DNA from: JAWVZU01 sp033722075
Lineage (GTDB): Bacteria > Pseudomonadota > Gammaproteobacteria > Xanthomonadales > SZUA-38
Assembly (NCBI GenBank): GCA_033722075.1
Contig: JAWVZU010000038.1
Coordinates: forward strand, 1-20,018
Direction of reading: 5' to 3'
Length of the DNA: 20,018 nucleotides
In this document: in pieces, positions 1-7,002 of the stretch
Position numbering within the stretch: position 1 is the stretch's first letter
Layout of the letters: each line of letters begins with the position of its first letter
The notes under the pieces: model-generated
Database searches by the model: none
Seen by the model: the letters and a program-made list of their open reading frames with translations, nothing else
What the model was told of the DNA's origin: nothing
Made by a program: the position numbers and the translations under genes

Positions 1-108
1 CAGGTCGCCGCGGTCATCCGGGGTTATCGTCCGCCGGAGCCCTACAAGGGCAAGGGCGTCCGGTACGCTGGCGAACGCATCGTGATGAAGGAAGCCAAGA
101 AGGCTTGA
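1..108 (+). CDS. rplF: 50S ribosomal protein L6, C-terminal end (partial)
   Basis: The frame open from base 1 encodes the last 35 residues of L6 and stops with TGA at 106-108. The stretch RGYRPPEPYKGKGVRY followed by a basic tail ending KEAKKA is the conserved C-terminus of bacterial L6, a large-subunit protein near the sarcin-ricin loop and factor-binding site. The start lies outside the window. It is followed 34 bases later by rplR, the order expected in the spc operon, which supports the call beyond the short match. Confidence 0.95.
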   Translation, partial: QVAAVIRGYRPPEPYKGKGVRYAGERIVMKEAKKA

Positions 109-142
109 TCAACAGTCAATCACTGAAGTCAAAGGTGTTGGA

Positions 143-496
143 ATGGACAAGAAGTTAGCGCGACTGCGCCGGGCCAAGAAGGCTCGCTCGAAGATCAAGC
201 GGCTGGGAATGCCGCGGCTGTCCGTTCATCGTTCGGGCCGTCACCTCTATGCACAGCTGATCGAGCCGACGAGCGGGAACGTGATCGCGGCCGTCTCGAC
301 GCTGCAGGCGACGGTCCGCGATGGGCTGAAGAATTACAAGAACGTGGAAGCAGCCCGCAAGGTCGGCGCAGCGATTGGCGAGAAGGCCAAGGCCGCCGGC
401 TATGAGGAAGTTGCATTCGATCGCTCGGGTTTCCGCTATCACGGGCGGGTCAAGGCGCTGGCCGAAGCGGCCCGCGAAGCCGGTCTGAAATTCTGA
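143..496 (+). CDS. rplR: 50S ribosomal protein L18
   Basis: This 117-residue protein has the usual length for L18, which binds 5S rRNA in the central protuberance of the large subunit. The very basic N-terminus (MDKKLARLRRAKKARSKI) and the segments RLSVHRSGRHLYAQ and YHGRVKALAEAAREAGLKF are family hallmarks. The ATG at 143 is preceded by a purine-rich AAAGGTG motif about 5 bases upstream. It lies between rplF and rpsE in the spc operon and is presumably cotranscribed with them. Nothing in it is unusual. Confidence 0.97.
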   Translation: MDKKLARLRRAKKARSKIKRLGMPRLSVHRSGRHLYAQLIEPTSGNVIAAVSTLQATVRDGLKNYKNVEAARKVGAAIGEKAKAAGYEEVAFDRSGFRYHGRVKALAEAAREAGLKF

Positions 497-526
497 CGCG
501 GCTGAGAAGGATTTAAGGAAAAGAGT

Positions 527-1036
527 ATGGCTCAGGTAAGACAAGACGACGACGGTCTGATCGAAAAACTCGTGGCTGTCAATCGGGTGGCCAAGGTCGT
601 GAAGGGCGGTCGGCAGTTCGGTTTCACCGCGCTGAGCGTCGTCGGCGACGGCGAGGGCAAGGTCGGATTCGGCTATGGGAAGGCGCGGGAAGTACCGATC
701 GCCATCCAGAAGTCGATGGATCGGGCCCGGTCCAGCATGCGCTCGGTGAACCTGCACGAAGGCACGTTGTGGTATCCGATCAAGGCCCGCCACGGCGCGG
801 CGACGGTATTCATGCAGCCCGCATCGGAAGGTACCGGTGTCATCGCCGGTGGTGCGATGCGCGCAGTACTCGAGGCGGTCGGGGTGCAGGACGTCCTGGC
901 CAAGGTGATCGGGTCGCGTAATCCGATCAACGTGGTGCGGGCAACGATCAAGGGCCTGCAGGAAATGGAGTCGCCGGAATCGGTCGCGGCCAAGCGCGGC
1001 AAGTCGGTTGAAGAGGTGTTGGCGAACCATGGCTGA
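527..1036 (+). CDS. rpsE: 30S ribosomal protein S5
   Basis: The 169-residue product matches S5, a small-subunit protein involved in decoding accuracy and in the helicase activity at the mRNA entry channel. The N-terminal double-stranded RNA-binding-like domain contains VNRVAKVVKGGRQFGFTALSV, and the C-terminal domain contains the conserved IAGGAMRAVLEAVGVQDVLAK. The ATG at 527 has a good AAGGAAAAG ribosome-binding site. The stop codon overlaps the rpmD start by 8 bases (ATG at 1029, TGA at 1034-1036), so the two genes are probably translationally coupled. Confidence 0.97.
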   Translation: MAQVRQDDDGLIEKLVAVNRVAKVVKGGRQFGFTALSVVGDGEGKVGFGYGKAREVPIAIQKSMDRARSSMRSVNLHEGTLWYPIKARHGAATVFMQPASEGTGVIAGGAMRAVLEAVGVQDVLAKVIGSRNPINVVRATIKGLQEMESPESVAAKRGKSVEEVLANHG

Positions 1037-1382
1037 AGAAAAGAAAACCACGGCAAAGAAGGCTTCGAGCAAGAAGGCGGCGGCCAAGAAGGCTCCGGCC
1101 AAGAAAGCGGCCGCGAAGAAGGCGCCCGCCAAGAAGGCTGCAGCCAAGAAAGCCCCGGCGAAGAAGGCCGAAACGAAAAAAGCCCCGGCCAAGAAGGCCG
1201 ACGGCAAGAAACTCAACGTGACCCTGATCAAGAGTCTGCATGGGCGCCTGAAGAACCACCAGGCCAGCGTGCGCGGACTGGGGCTGCGGCGGATGCATCA
1301 GACGGTCACCGTCGATGACACGCCGGAGAATCGCGGCATGATCCGGTGCGCCGAATACATGTTGCGCGTCGAAGAAGCATAA
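1029..1382 (+). CDS. rpmD: 50S ribosomal protein L30 with a long Lys/Ala/Pro N-terminal extension
   Basis: Bacterial L30 is normally about 60 residues. Here the recognisable L30 core (KLNVTLIKSLHGRLKNHQAS to AEYMLRVEEA) occupies only residues 61-117 of a 117-residue protein. Residues 1-60 form a low-complexity tail of KKAPA/KKAAA-type pentads like those of histone H1 tails. I chose the ATG at 1029 because it overlaps the rpsE stop and gives MAEEKK; an upstream in-frame ATG at 1008 lies inside rpsE and is less likely. The extension could add rRNA or nucleoid contacts, but its role is unknown. No alternative start near the core is obvious: between 1029 and 1208 the frame contains no other ATG or GTG. 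The core shows no sign of decay. Confidence 0.93.
   Translation: MAEEKKTTAKKASSKKAAAKKAPAKKAAAKKAPAKKAAAKKAPAKKAETKKAPAKKADGKKLNVTLIKSLHGRLKNHQASVRGLGLRRMHQTVTVDDTPENRGMIRCAEYMLRVEEA
1056..1205 (+). repeat. Ten tandem 15-bp pentad repeats (KKAxx) inside rpmD
   Basis: The DNA reads as ten consecutive 15-base units, each encoding Lys-Lys-Ala plus two further residues: SS, AA, PA, AA, PA, AA, PA, ET, PA, DG. The alternation of KKAAA and KKAPA gives a 30-base higher-order period across the middle units. Codons vary between units (AAG/AAA, GCC/GCG/GCT), so the array is not a very recent exact duplication, although its length could still change by slippage or recombination. Confidence 0.9.
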
Positions 1383-1399
1383 GTATCGCGGAGTGAACC

Positions 1400-1831
1400 A
1401 TGCGACTGAATAATCTGAAGCCAGCAAAGGACAGCAAGTTCGCCCGAAAGCGGGTCGGACGAGGCATCGGTTCCGGCAGCGGCAAGACGGCCGGCCGTGG
1501 CCACAAAGGCCAGAAGGCCCGCTCCGGCGGCTTCCACAAGGTCGGTTTCGAAGGCGGCCAGATGCCCCTGCAGCGCAGGCTGCCCAAGGTCGGGTTTCGC
1601 TCGGCCAAGGCGGGGCAGACCGAAGAGGTCCGTCTCTACGAGCTCAACCAGGTTGACGCAGACGTGATCGACCTCGACGTCCTCAAGAAGGCGGGCGTGG
1701 TCGGCAAGGCAGCACTCAAGGCCAAGGTCATCAACACCGGTGAGCTGAAGAAGGCCGTGACCCTCAGTGGTCTGGCCGTGACCAAGGGTGCGGCCGAGGC
1801 CATCGAGAAAGCCGGCGGCAAGGTGGAGTGA
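1400..1831 (+). CDS. rplO: 50S ribosomal protein L15
   Basis: The 143-residue protein is L15, a late-assembly large-subunit protein that contacts 23S rRNA. The Gly/Arg/Lys-rich N-terminal extension RVGRGIGSGSGKTAGRGHKG and the segment GFEGGQMPLQRRLPKVGF are diagnostic, followed by the globular C-terminal domain (residues about 75-143). The ATG at 1400 follows GCGGAG about 9 bases upstream. It sits between rpmD and secY as in the conserved spc operon, and its stop is only 4 bases from the proposed secY start. Confidence 0.97.
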   Translation: MRLNNLKPAKDSKFARKRVGRGIGSGSGKTAGRGHKGQKARSGGFHKVGFEGGQMPLQRRLPKVGFRSAKAGQTEEVRLYELNQVDADVIDLDVLKKAGVVGKAALKAKVINTGELKKAVTLSGLAVTKGAAEAIEKAGGKVE

Positions 1832-1835
1832 GCTA

Positions 1836-3191
1836 GTGGCGGGACCTTCAGGACAACAGTCGGGACTGCTGGCCAACGCGGGGATGCCGCGCGAGCTGGT
1901 TCAGCGCGTCATGTTCGTGCTTGGCGCCCTGGTCGTATTCCGGATGGGCACCTTCATTCCCGTGCCGGGGATCAATCCCGAGGCGCTGGTTCGGCTCATG
2001 GACCAGCAACGCGGCACGATCGTGGACATGTTCAACATGTTTTCGGGCGGTGCCCTGGGCCGGTTTTCCCTGTTCGCCCTGGGGGTGATGCCCTACATCT
2101 CGGCGTCCATCATCATTCAGCTGATGAGCGCCACCATTCCTTCCCTGCAGGCGCTCAAGAAGGAAGGCGAGTCCGGTCGGCGGAAGATCACCCAGTACAC
2201 CCGTTACTTCACGGTCGTGCTGGCGGCCTTCCAGTCCCTGGGCGTCGCTGTGGCCCTGCAGAACCAGGGCGCGATCGCCGGTATCCCGGTGGTGATCAAT
2301 CCCGGTACCGGCTTCCTGTTCACCGCCGTGATCAGCCTGACCTGCGGCACCATGTTCCTGATGTGGCTGGGTGAGCAGGTCACGGAACGGGGCGTCGGCA
2401 ACGGTATCTCGATCCTGATTTTTGCCGGGATCGTGGCCGGTCTGCCGTCGGCAGTTGCCGCGACCCTCGAGCTTGCACGCCAGGGGCAGCTGGCGCCGAT
2501 CACGGTGCTGTTCCTGTTTGCCATGGCGCTGGTGGTGACCGGCATCGTGGTCTTCGTGGAGCGCGGGCAGCGGCGCATCACCGTCAACTATGCCCGCCGC
2601 GGCGGACGCCAGGCCTACCAGGCGCAGTCGTCCCACCTGCCGCTGAAGCTGAACATGTCCGGGGTGATCCCGGCCATCTTTGCCTCGTCGCTGGTCCTGT
2701 TTCCGGCGACCATTGCGCAGTGGTTCGGCCAGTCCGGCCAGGCGCGGTTCCTGCAGGATATCGCGGGCAAGCTGGCGCCCGGTGAGCCGATCTATGAACT
2801 GATCTATGGCGGATTGATCGCCGGCTTCTGTTTCTTTTACACCGCGCTGGTCTTCAATTCACAGGAGACGGCGGATAATCTGAAACGCTCCGGCGCGCTG
2901 ATCCCCGGAATTCGCCCGGGCAAGCAGACGGCGGAGTACATCGATGGCGTGATCACCCGCCTGACGACCTGGGGTGCGATCTACCTCGTGCTCATCTGCC
3001 TGCTGCCGGACTTTCTGATGGTGGGACTGAATACGCCGTTCTATTTCGGCGGGACTTCGCTGCTGATCGTGGTGGTGGTGACCATGGATTTCATGGCCCA
3101 GGTCGAATCGCACCGGGTCAGTCACCAGTACCAGAGCCTCCTGAAGAAGGCCAAGCTGAAGTCCTATGGGCGATCCGGCGTTGTACGCTGA
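1836..3191 (+). CDS. secY: Protein translocase channel subunit SecY
   Basis: SecY forms the protein-conducting channel of the SecYEG translocon in the inner membrane. The predicted 451-residue protein contains the expected ten hydrophobic segments. Signature motifs include FIPVPGI in the plug region, NMFSGGALGRFSLFALG, KKEGESGRRKITQYTRY, MWLGEQVTERGVGNGIS, VERGQRRITVNYARR in the cytosolic loop, GVIPAIFASS, and the C-terminal PFYFGGTSLLIVVVV. I chose the GTG at 1836 because AGGTGGAG lies 7 bases upstream and the resulting N-terminus has the usual length. An in-frame ATG at 1884 would still leave the first helix intact. An ATG at 1788 lies inside rplO and is improbable. It is the last gene of the spc operon here; rpmJ does not follow. 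Confidence 0.97.
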   Translation: MAGPSGQQSGLLANAGMPRELVQRVMFVLGALVVFRMGTFIPVPGINPEALVRLMDQQRGTIVDMFNMFSGGALGRFSLFALGVMPYISASIIIQLMSATIPSLQALKKEGESGRRKITQYTRYFTVVLAAFQSLGVAVALQNQGAIAGIPVVINPGTGFLFTAVISLTCGTMFLMWLGEQVTERGVGNGISILIFAGIVAGLPSAVAATLELARQGQLAPITVLFLFAMALVVTGIVVFVERGQRRITVNYARRGGRQAYQAQSSHLPLKLNMSGVIPAIFASSLVLFPATIAQWFGQSGQARFLQDIAGKLAPGEPIYELIYGGLIAGFCFFYTALVFNSQETADNLKRSGALIPGIRPGKQTAEYIDGVITRLTTWGAIYLVLICLLPDFLMVGLNTPFYFGGTSLLIVVVVTMDFMAQVESHRVSHQYQSLLKKAKLKSYGRSGVVR

Positions 3192-3207
3192 TCGCGGAAT
3201 TTATTGT

Positions 3208-3235
3208 TTGAAAGTGGTTGGGGCTGCGCTATAAT
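3208..3235 (+). promoter_or_regulatory. Strong sigma70-type promoter for the alpha operon
   Basis: A -35 hexamer TTGAAA at 3208-3213 (five of six consensus bases) is separated by 16 bases from a perfect TATAAT -10 hexamer at 3230-3235. Transcription would begin near 3242, giving an rpsM leader of about 40 bases with a good AGGAG ribosome-binding site. It lies in the only sizeable gap of the ribosomal cluster, between secY and rpsM. The leader is short compared with the E. coli alpha-operon leader that folds into the S4-binding pseudoknot, so I do not call that element. Confidence 0.75.
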
Positions 3236-3282
3236 GGCCAGCTTTTCGCGTACGCCCTGCCGGGTAATTGAGGAGAAGTAGG

Positions 3283-3639
3283 ATGGCACGCATCGCGGGT
3301 GTCAACATACCGGTGCAGAAGCACATTTGGGTCGGTCTCACGCAGATCTTCGGGATCGGCCGCACGCGTGCGCTGGAAATTTGTGAAGCGGCCGGGGTCG
3401 ATCCGTCGATCAAGGTGCGCGATCTCGGCGACGACCAGATCGAGAACATCCGGAGTGTGGTCAACAACTACACCCTGGAGGGCGATCTGCGGCGCGAGAA
3501 CGGAATGAACATCAAGCGTCTGATGGATCTGGGCTGCTACCGCGGTCTGCGCCATCGGCGTGGGCTTCCGGTGCGTGGGCAGCGGACCAAGACCAATGCC
3601 CGGACGCGGAAAGGTCCGCGTCGACCGATCCGGAGATAG
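3283..3639 (+). CDS. rpsM: 30S ribosomal protein S13
   Basis: The 118-residue protein is S13, located in the small-subunit head where it contacts tRNA, S19 and the intersubunit bridges. It starts MARIAGVNIP, has the helix-two-turn-helix region with GIGRTRALEICEAAG, and ends with the conserved basic tail RGLPVRGQRTKTNARTRKG. The ATG at 3283 follows GAGGAG at 3270-3275; an in-frame ATG at 3268 precedes this site and is less likely. It is the first gene of the alpha operon and lies directly downstream of a near-consensus promoter. Confidence 0.97.
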   Translation: MARIAGVNIPVQKHIWVGLTQIFGIGRTRALEICEAAGVDPSIKVRDLGDDQIENIRSVVNNYTLEGDLRRENGMNIKRLMDLGCYRGLRHRRGLPVRGQRTKTNARTRKGPRRPIRR

Positions 3640-3656
3640 GCGCGGAGTATAAGAAG

Positions 3657-4046
<390 letters not shown>

Positions 4047-4057
4047 GGAGAGTTCGC

Positions 4058-4684
4058 ATGGCTAGATATACGGGACCGACCTGCAAACTGGCGCGCCGCG
4101 AGGGCACGGATCTTTTTCTGAAGAGCCCGCAGCGCAGCCTTGACACCAAGTGCAAGCTGGACCAGAAGCCGGGTGCCCAGGGCACCGGGCGTCGGCCGCG
4201 CCTGTCGGACTACGCTCTGCAGTTGCGCGAGAAGCAGAAAGTGCGCCGCATGTACGGGGTGCTGGAAAAGCAGTTTCGCAACTACTACAAGCAGGCCGCC
4301 AGCCTGAAGGGCAACACCGGCGAGAACCTGCTGCAGCTGCTCGAGAAGCGACTGGACAACGTGGTGTATCGCATGGGTTTTGCCAAGACGCGCGCCGAAG
4401 CACGTCAGCTGGTGAGCCACAAGGCGATCTCGGTCAACGGCCAGGGCGTCAACATCCCAAGCTACCAGATTGCAGCCGGTGACGTCGTCACCGTCCGCGA
4501 GAAGGCTCGCAATCAGCTGCGGATCCAGGAAGCCATCAATATCAACGAAGAGATGGACCTGATTCCGGGCTGGGTGGAGGTTGACTCCAAGAAGATGGAA
4601 GGGATTTTCAAAGCGGTGCCGGATCGGGATGACCTGTCGCCGGACATCAATGAAAACCTGATCGTCGAACTGTATTCGAAATAA
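4058..4684 (+). CDS. rpsD: 30S ribosomal protein S4
   Basis: The 208-residue protein is S4, a primary 16S rRNA-binding assembly protein and, in enterics, the translational repressor of the alpha operon. It begins MARYTGPTCKLARREGTDLF and contains LREKQKVRRMYGVLEKQFRNYY, the S4 RNA-binding domain (LLEKRLDNVVYRMGFAKTRA to about residue 155), and the C-terminal ENLIVELYSK. I chose the ATG at 4058, preceded by TAAGGAGAG. The in-frame ATG at 4016 lies inside rpsK and would add 14 non-conserved residues. Whether S4 autoregulates here is unknown, because the rpsM leader appears short. Confidence 0.97.
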   Translation: MARYTGPTCKLARREGTDLFLKSPQRSLDTKCKLDQKPGAQGTGRRPRLSDYALQLREKQKVRRMYGVLEKQFRNYYKQAASLKGNTGENLLQLLEKRLDNVVYRMGFAKTRAEARQLVSHKAISVNGQGVNIPSYQIAAGDVVTVREKARNQLRIQEAININEEMDLIPGWVEVDSKKMEGIFKAVPDRDDLSPDINENLIVELYSK

Positions 4685-4703
4685 TTCTGAGGTTATCCGA
4701 CCC

Positions 4704-5693
4704 ATGGCAATGAACTTTGCAGATATGCTGCGCCCGCGAAGCGTGCAGGTTGATGAAATCAGCCCGCTGCGTGCCAAGGTGGTGCTGGAGCCGCTGGAGC
4801 GCGGTTTTGGCCACACGCTGGGCAACGCACTGCGTCGGGTCCTGCTGTCGTCCATCCCGGGCTGCGCAATCGTCGAAGTCGAGATCGACGGCGTGCTGCA
4901 CGAGTACACGACCATCGAGGGCGTCCAGGAAGACGTCATCGAGATCCTCCTCAATCTGAAGGAGGTGGCGATCCGGATGCACGAGCGGGACGAGGCCGTC
5001 CTCACCCTCGAGAAAGAGGGCGCGGGCACCGTGACCGCCGGCGACATCCAGGTCGATCATGACGTGGAGATCGTCAACCCGGATCACGTGATCTGCAATC
5101 TGACCAAGTCGGGCAAGCTGTCGATGCGCCTGCGCATCGAGCGCGGCCGCGGCTACCAGCCTGCGGTCAATCGCGGCAACGTCGAGGAAGAGTCCAAGCC
5201 GATCGGTCGACTCCAGCTTGATGCTTCGTTCTGCCCGGTCCACCGCGTTTCCTACGCGGTCGAAAGCGCCCGGGTCGAACAGCGCACCGACCTCGACAAG
5301 CTGATCCTGGACATCGAGACCAACGGAACCCTGGACTGCGAAGAAGCGGTGCGGCAGGCGGCCAACATCCTGGCCGAGCAGTTGACCGTATTCGTCGACT
5401 TCCAGAGCAAGCTCGAAGAACAGCGTGAAGAGAAGAAGGCCGAAATCGATCCGACCCTGTTGCGTCCGATCGATGACCTCGAACTCACGGTCCGCTCGGC
5501 GAACTGCCTGAAGGCCGAAAGCGTTTACTACATCGGGGACCTGGTCCAGAAAACTGAAGTGGAGCTGCTCAAGACGCCCAACCTCGGCAAGAAATCGCTG
5601 ACCGAGATCAAGGACGTGCTGGCCTCCCATGATCTGTCGCTCGGCATGAAGCTGGAGAACTGGCCTCCGGCAAGCCTGAAAGCCGAGGCGTGA
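4704..5693 (+). CDS. rpoA: DNA-directed RNA polymerase subunit alpha
   Basis: The 329-residue protein has exactly the length of E. coli RpoA. The N-terminal dimerisation and assembly domain carries LEPLERGFGHTLGNALRRVLLSS and VNPDHVICNLT, then an acidic linker rich in Glu and Lys (about residues 232-250). The C-terminal domain (about 251-329) contains the DNA- and activator-contacting segment LELTVRSANCLKAE and NLGKKSLTEIKDVLAS. The ATG at 4704 gives MAMNFADML; a second ATG at 4710 is also possible. It is cotranscribed with the S13-S11-S4 genes and rplQ. Confidence 0.98.
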   Translation: MAMNFADMLRPRSVQVDEISPLRAKVVLEPLERGFGHTLGNALRRVLLSSIPGCAIVEVEIDGVLHEYTTIEGVQEDVIEILLNLKEVAIRMHERDEAVLTLEKEGAGTVTAGDIQVDHDVEIVNPDHVICNLTKSGKLSMRLRIERGRGYQPAVNRGNVEEESKPIGRLQLDASFCPVHRVSYAVESARVEQRTDLDKLILDIETNGTLDCEEAVRQAANILAEQLTVFVDFQSKLEEQREEKKAEIDPTLLRPIDDLELTVRSANCLKAESVYYIGDLVQKTEVELLKTPNLGKKSLTEIKDVLASHDLSLGMKLENWPPASLKAEA

Positions 5694-5709
5694 GAAAAAG
5701 GAAAGAACG

Positions 5710-6102
5710 ATGCGCCACCTGAAAGCTGGTCGAAAGCTCAATCGTACGAGCCCGCACCGTAGGGCCATGTTCCGCAACATGGCCTCGTCGCTGTTCAAGA
5801 ACGAAATCATCCGCACCACGCTGCCGAAGGCAAAAGAACTTCGTCGCGTGGCCGAGCCGCTCATTACGCTGGCCAAGACGGATGGTGTCCACCAGCGGCG
5901 CCTGGCCTTTTCCCGACTGCGGGACAAGGAGGCCGTGGGCAAGCTCTTCTCCGAGCTTGGACCGCGCTATGTCGAACGCCCCGGTGGATACCTGCGCATC
6001 CTGAAGTGCGGCTTCCGGGATGGCGACAGTGCGCCGATGGCCTACGTGGAATTGGTGGATCGTCCGGATGCGCTCGATGAGGGAGCGGAAGCCGGCGAGT
6101 AA
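5710..6102 (+). CDS. rplQ: 50S ribosomal protein L17
   Basis: The 130-residue protein begins MRHLKAGRKLNRTSPHRRAM, the invariant N-terminus of L17, and continues with LFKNEIIRTTLPKAKELRR and GGYLRILKCGFRDGD. L17 sits near the peptide exit tunnel on the outer large subunit. An AAGGAAAG ribosome-binding site precedes the ATG at 5710. The last 12 or so residues are acidic, as in many gammaproteobacterial L17 proteins. This is the terminal gene of the alpha operon, followed by a rho-independent terminator. Confidence 0.98.
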   Translation: MRHLKAGRKLNRTSPHRRAMFRNMASSLFKNEIIRTTLPKAKELRRVAEPLITLAKTDGVHQRRLAFSRLRDKEAVGKLFSELGPRYVERPGGYLRILKCGFRDGDSAPMAYVELVDRPDALDEGAEAGE

Positions 6103-6126
6103 CCGGGTGCGGACCATGACGTTTGC

Positions 6127-6164
6127 AAAGGCCTCAGTGAACCGTACTGGGGCCTTTTTTGTTT
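6127..6164 (+). terminator. Rho-independent terminator of the alpha operon
   Basis: An inverted repeat with arms 6127-6138 (AAAGGCCTCAGT) and 6146-6157 (ACTGGGGCCTTT) forms a 12-bp stem with one G-U pair and a 7-base loop. A T-rich run at 6155-6164 follows. It lies 24 bases downstream of the rplQ stop. The dsbB start codon begins at 6166, immediately after the T run. Confidence 0.93.
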
Positions 6165-6165
6165 C

Positions 6166-6663
6166 ATGAGGATTGCTTACTTCATCGGTTTCCTGGCGTG
6201 CTGCGGCCTTCTTGGCTATGCCTACTATCTGCAGCATGTCCAGTTCCTGGACCCATGCCCGCTGTGTATCTTCCAGCGCATTGCCTTCTTCGGCATGGCA
6301 GCCCTGTTCCTGCTCGGTGCAATTCACGATCCCGATGGCTGGGGCGGGCGGACTTACGCGATGCTCATCTCGTTGGCCGGACTTCTCGGCGCGGCGCTCG
6401 CCGGTCGCCATGCGTATCTGCAGAGCCTGCCTCCCGACCAGGTGCCCGAATGCGGTCCCGGTCTGACCTACATGCTGGACACGCTGCCGTTTACCGAGGT
6501 CCTGGGGCGGGTCCTGAGCGGCTCCGGTGAATGCGCTGAGGTCGCCTGGACTTTTCTGGGCCTCAGCATGCCCTGGTGGACGCTCATCTGGTTCGTTGGC
6601 CTCACCGGCTGGGCGCTGCTCTTCGGCTGGAAGTCCACGCGGCGACATATTTTCCTGGACTGA
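6166..6663 (+). CDS. dsbB: Disulfide bond formation protein DsbB
   Basis: DsbB is an inner-membrane quinone reductase that reoxidises the periplasmic thiol oxidase DsbA. The 165-residue protein has four hydrophobic segments. The first cysteine pair is C31-P-L-C34 in the first periplasmic loop, next to QRIAFFGM. The second pair is C96 and C123 in the larger second loop, where DsbB proteins carry theirs. The family role is well established. The ATG at 6166 is the first possible start after the upstream in-frame TAA at 6100 and gives a very short N-terminus before helix 1. No Shine-Dalgarno motif is visible, because the upstream bases are the terminator T run. The next gene, a cytochrome c, follows within 9 bases, suggesting a shared transcript. 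Confidence 0.9.
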   Translation: MRIAYFIGFLACCGLLGYAYYLQHVQFLDPCPLCIFQRIAFFGMAALFLLGAIHDPDGWGGRTYAMLISLAGLLGAALAGRHAYLQSLPPDQVPECGPGLTYMLDTLPFTEVLGRVLSGSGECAEVAWTFLGLSMPWWTLIWFVGLTGWALLFGWKSTRRHIFLD

Positions 6664-6672
6664 AATCTCACT

Positions 6673-7002
6673 GTGAACCTTCGACTTGCCTGCTTCCTGG
6701 GGGCACTGGCCCTCCTGCTTACCGGCTGCAAGGAAGAGCCGGTTCCCGGACTGCCGCCGGCCCTGGCCGAGGTGGATGTCTCCTCGTGCGTCGCCTGTCA
6801 CGGGCGGGACGGCATCAGTCCGGTTCCCAACTACCCCAACCTGGCAGGGCAGAAATACGCTTACCTCCTGAGCTCCCTGCGCCAGTATCAGAATGAGTAT
6901 CGTCCTCACCCGGTGATGGGCCCGATCGTCGCCGGCATGGATGATGCCCGCCTGCAGGAACTGGCGCGTTATTACGCCGAGATCGATCCGTGTCCGAAGT
7001 AA
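6673..7002 (+). CDS. Small lipoprotein c-type cytochrome
   Basis: The 109-residue protein begins at a GTG and has a lipoprotein signal ending LLLTGC (Cys19), so the mature protein is probably lipid-anchored in the envelope. A single haem-binding motif CVACH lies at residues 39-43, followed by NYPNLAGQKYAYL, and Met82 in HPVMGPIVAGM is a plausible axial ligand. These features match the class I cytochrome c553/c4 family of electron carriers. The partner is not evident. It follows dsbB closely and its end overlaps the djlA start by 13 bases. Being next to dsbB may matter because haem attachment depends on cysteine redox state, but that is inference. Confidence 0.88.
   Translation: MNLRLACFLGALALLLTGCKEEPVPGLPPALAEVDVSSCVACHGRDGISPVPNYPNLAGQKYAYLLSSLRQYQNEYRPHPVMGPIVAGMDDARLQELARYYAEIDPCPK

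Noticed and set aside
3242..3282. S4-binding pseudoknot in the rpsM leader
   Set aside because: The leader from the predicted start is only about 40 bases, and I could not build the nested helices known from E. coli, so it is not called.
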